A stretch of 18,849 nucleotides of DNA from Darksidea phi (lineage: Eukaryota; Ascomycota; Dothideomycetes; Pleosporales; Lentitheciaceae): contig JASJFT010000410.1 of NCBI GenBank assembly GCA_030770425.1, positions 1 through 18,849 on the forward strand, read 5' to 3'. Shown here piece by piece: positions 18,601 to 18,849 of the stretch. The stretch's first letter is position 1; every line of letters begins with the position of its first letter. A program made the translations under genes and the position numbers. The notes beneath the pieces were generated by a model. That model was not told where the DNA came from, did not search any database, and saw only the letters and a program-made list of their open reading frames with translations.

Positions 18601-18849
18601 TATCCTAGATAGCCCTAATAGTAATAATATACTCGGATTCGTATATAGGTAGAACGTTAATAGTATAAAGAAAGGAGTAGCTTATATAAGTAGGGGGAGC
18701 ACTTATTAAGCTTAGCTTTCTTCCTATTTATAGTAGAACCTAATAGAATACTATAAATAGTATTTAGAAGGACGGAAGTATAACTAAATAAGATAAAAAG
18801 ATAATAAGATAATATAATAATATATTAACTTATTTAATAATTAGGTTAT
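18600..18849. other. AT-rich right edge, no feature seen
   Basis: Frames on both strands lose coherence here, and the last 100 bases are almost only A and T. There is one surviving CA at 18700. Confidence 0.4.

Larger units (their letters stand above)
1..18849. other. RIP-saturated, AT-rich fungal DNA (CpA/TpG nearly extinct)
   Basis: Only 17 CA/TG dinucleotides were found by eye. CA begins at 1402, 4360, 8027, 8915, 10478, 10502, 12367, 16104, 17497, 18528 and 18700; TG begins at 1039, 1588, 11734, 12787, 14579 and 15890. CpG, CpC, CpT and GpC are all common, so the loss is specific to CpA and its complement. That is the known signature of repeat-induced point mutation in Pezizomycotina. 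ATG occurs at 14578 on the plus strand and at 1404 and 8917 on the minus strand, giving frames of 9, 28 and 8 codons. In-frame stops are almost all TAA or TAG, as expected from mutated Gln and Trp codons. The window therefore has relicts but no working protein gene. Confidence 0.93.
17986..18849. mobile_element. Element F: left end of a further TIR element, cut by the window
   Basis: The left end CCTACTCTTTTCTAAGCTCC fits the terminus family. Its right end is outside the window, so length and pairing are unknown. Confidence 0.45.

Noticed and set aside
1..18849. Mitochondrial or bacterial AT-rich DNA
   Set aside because: Low GC alone would allow it, but the specific loss of CpA/TpG with CpG kept, and stop codons in nearly all readable frames, fit nuclear RIP in an ascomycete. 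No rRNA, tRNA or intact organelle gene was seen.
1..18849. CRISPR arrays, tRNA or rRNA genes
   Set aside because: No regularly spaced identical repeats with unique spacers were found. A tRNA would need the TTCRA arm and other CA/TG-containing elements that are absent here.

Overview
The window is fungal DNA destroyed by repeat-induced point mutation (RIP). Reading all 18,849 bases by eye I find only 17 CpA/TpG dinucleotides (11 CA, 6 TG), although C, G and CpG are all plentiful. RIP of filamentous ascomycetes (Pezizomycotina) is the known process that turns CpA/TpG into TpA so specifically. As a result ATG occurs only three times on the two strands, the longest ATG-started frame is 28 codons, and no intact gene is present. 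Every coding call below is a relict, read by treating in-frame TAA/TAG as former CAA/CAG/TGG and ATA as possible former ATG/ACA. Genus and chromosome cannot be told.

Layout. Positions 1-3600 are low-complexity and repeat-rich: a 37-bp minisatellite (713-862), an apparently related 37-41-bp minisatellite (3121-3455), three copies of a ~95-bp repeat near them, and a complex tandem block (1850-2510). From about 3600 the window becomes a row of elements lying nearly end to end. Each is bounded by the same inverted terminus, consensus TCTACTCTTTTCTAAG followed by a C-rich tract. Where two elements meet, the termini form palindromes at 4613-4648, 7672-7712, 9936-9965, 11868-11897 and 17962-18000. 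The intervals are A (4631-7686), B (7698-9950), C (9951-10198, 248 bp, MITE-like), a 357-bp spacer, D (10556-11882), E (11883-17976) and F (17986 to beyond the window).

Contents. A and E share a plan: two divergent relict genes reading outward to the two termini. B has one minus-strand relict of about 650 codons. D carries what I read as a 5' fragment of a host ribosome-biogenesis AAA ATPase gene of the RIX7/NVL type, cut just past the Walker A region and flanked by ~150-bp direct repeats. None of the other relict proteins could be assigned to a family, and no transposase was recognised.

Interpretation. The best-supported model is a nested or tandem array of terminal-inverted-repeat DNA elements, at least one of which captured a host gene fragment, all saturated by RIP. 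A competing idea is that the palindromes are bidirectional 3'-end hairpins between convergent genes. It explains four of the five adjoining junctions but not element C. Aligned repeat copies also differ repeatedly by CG versus TA at the same dinucleotide, which suggests that CpG decay has been feeding the CpA-directed mutation.
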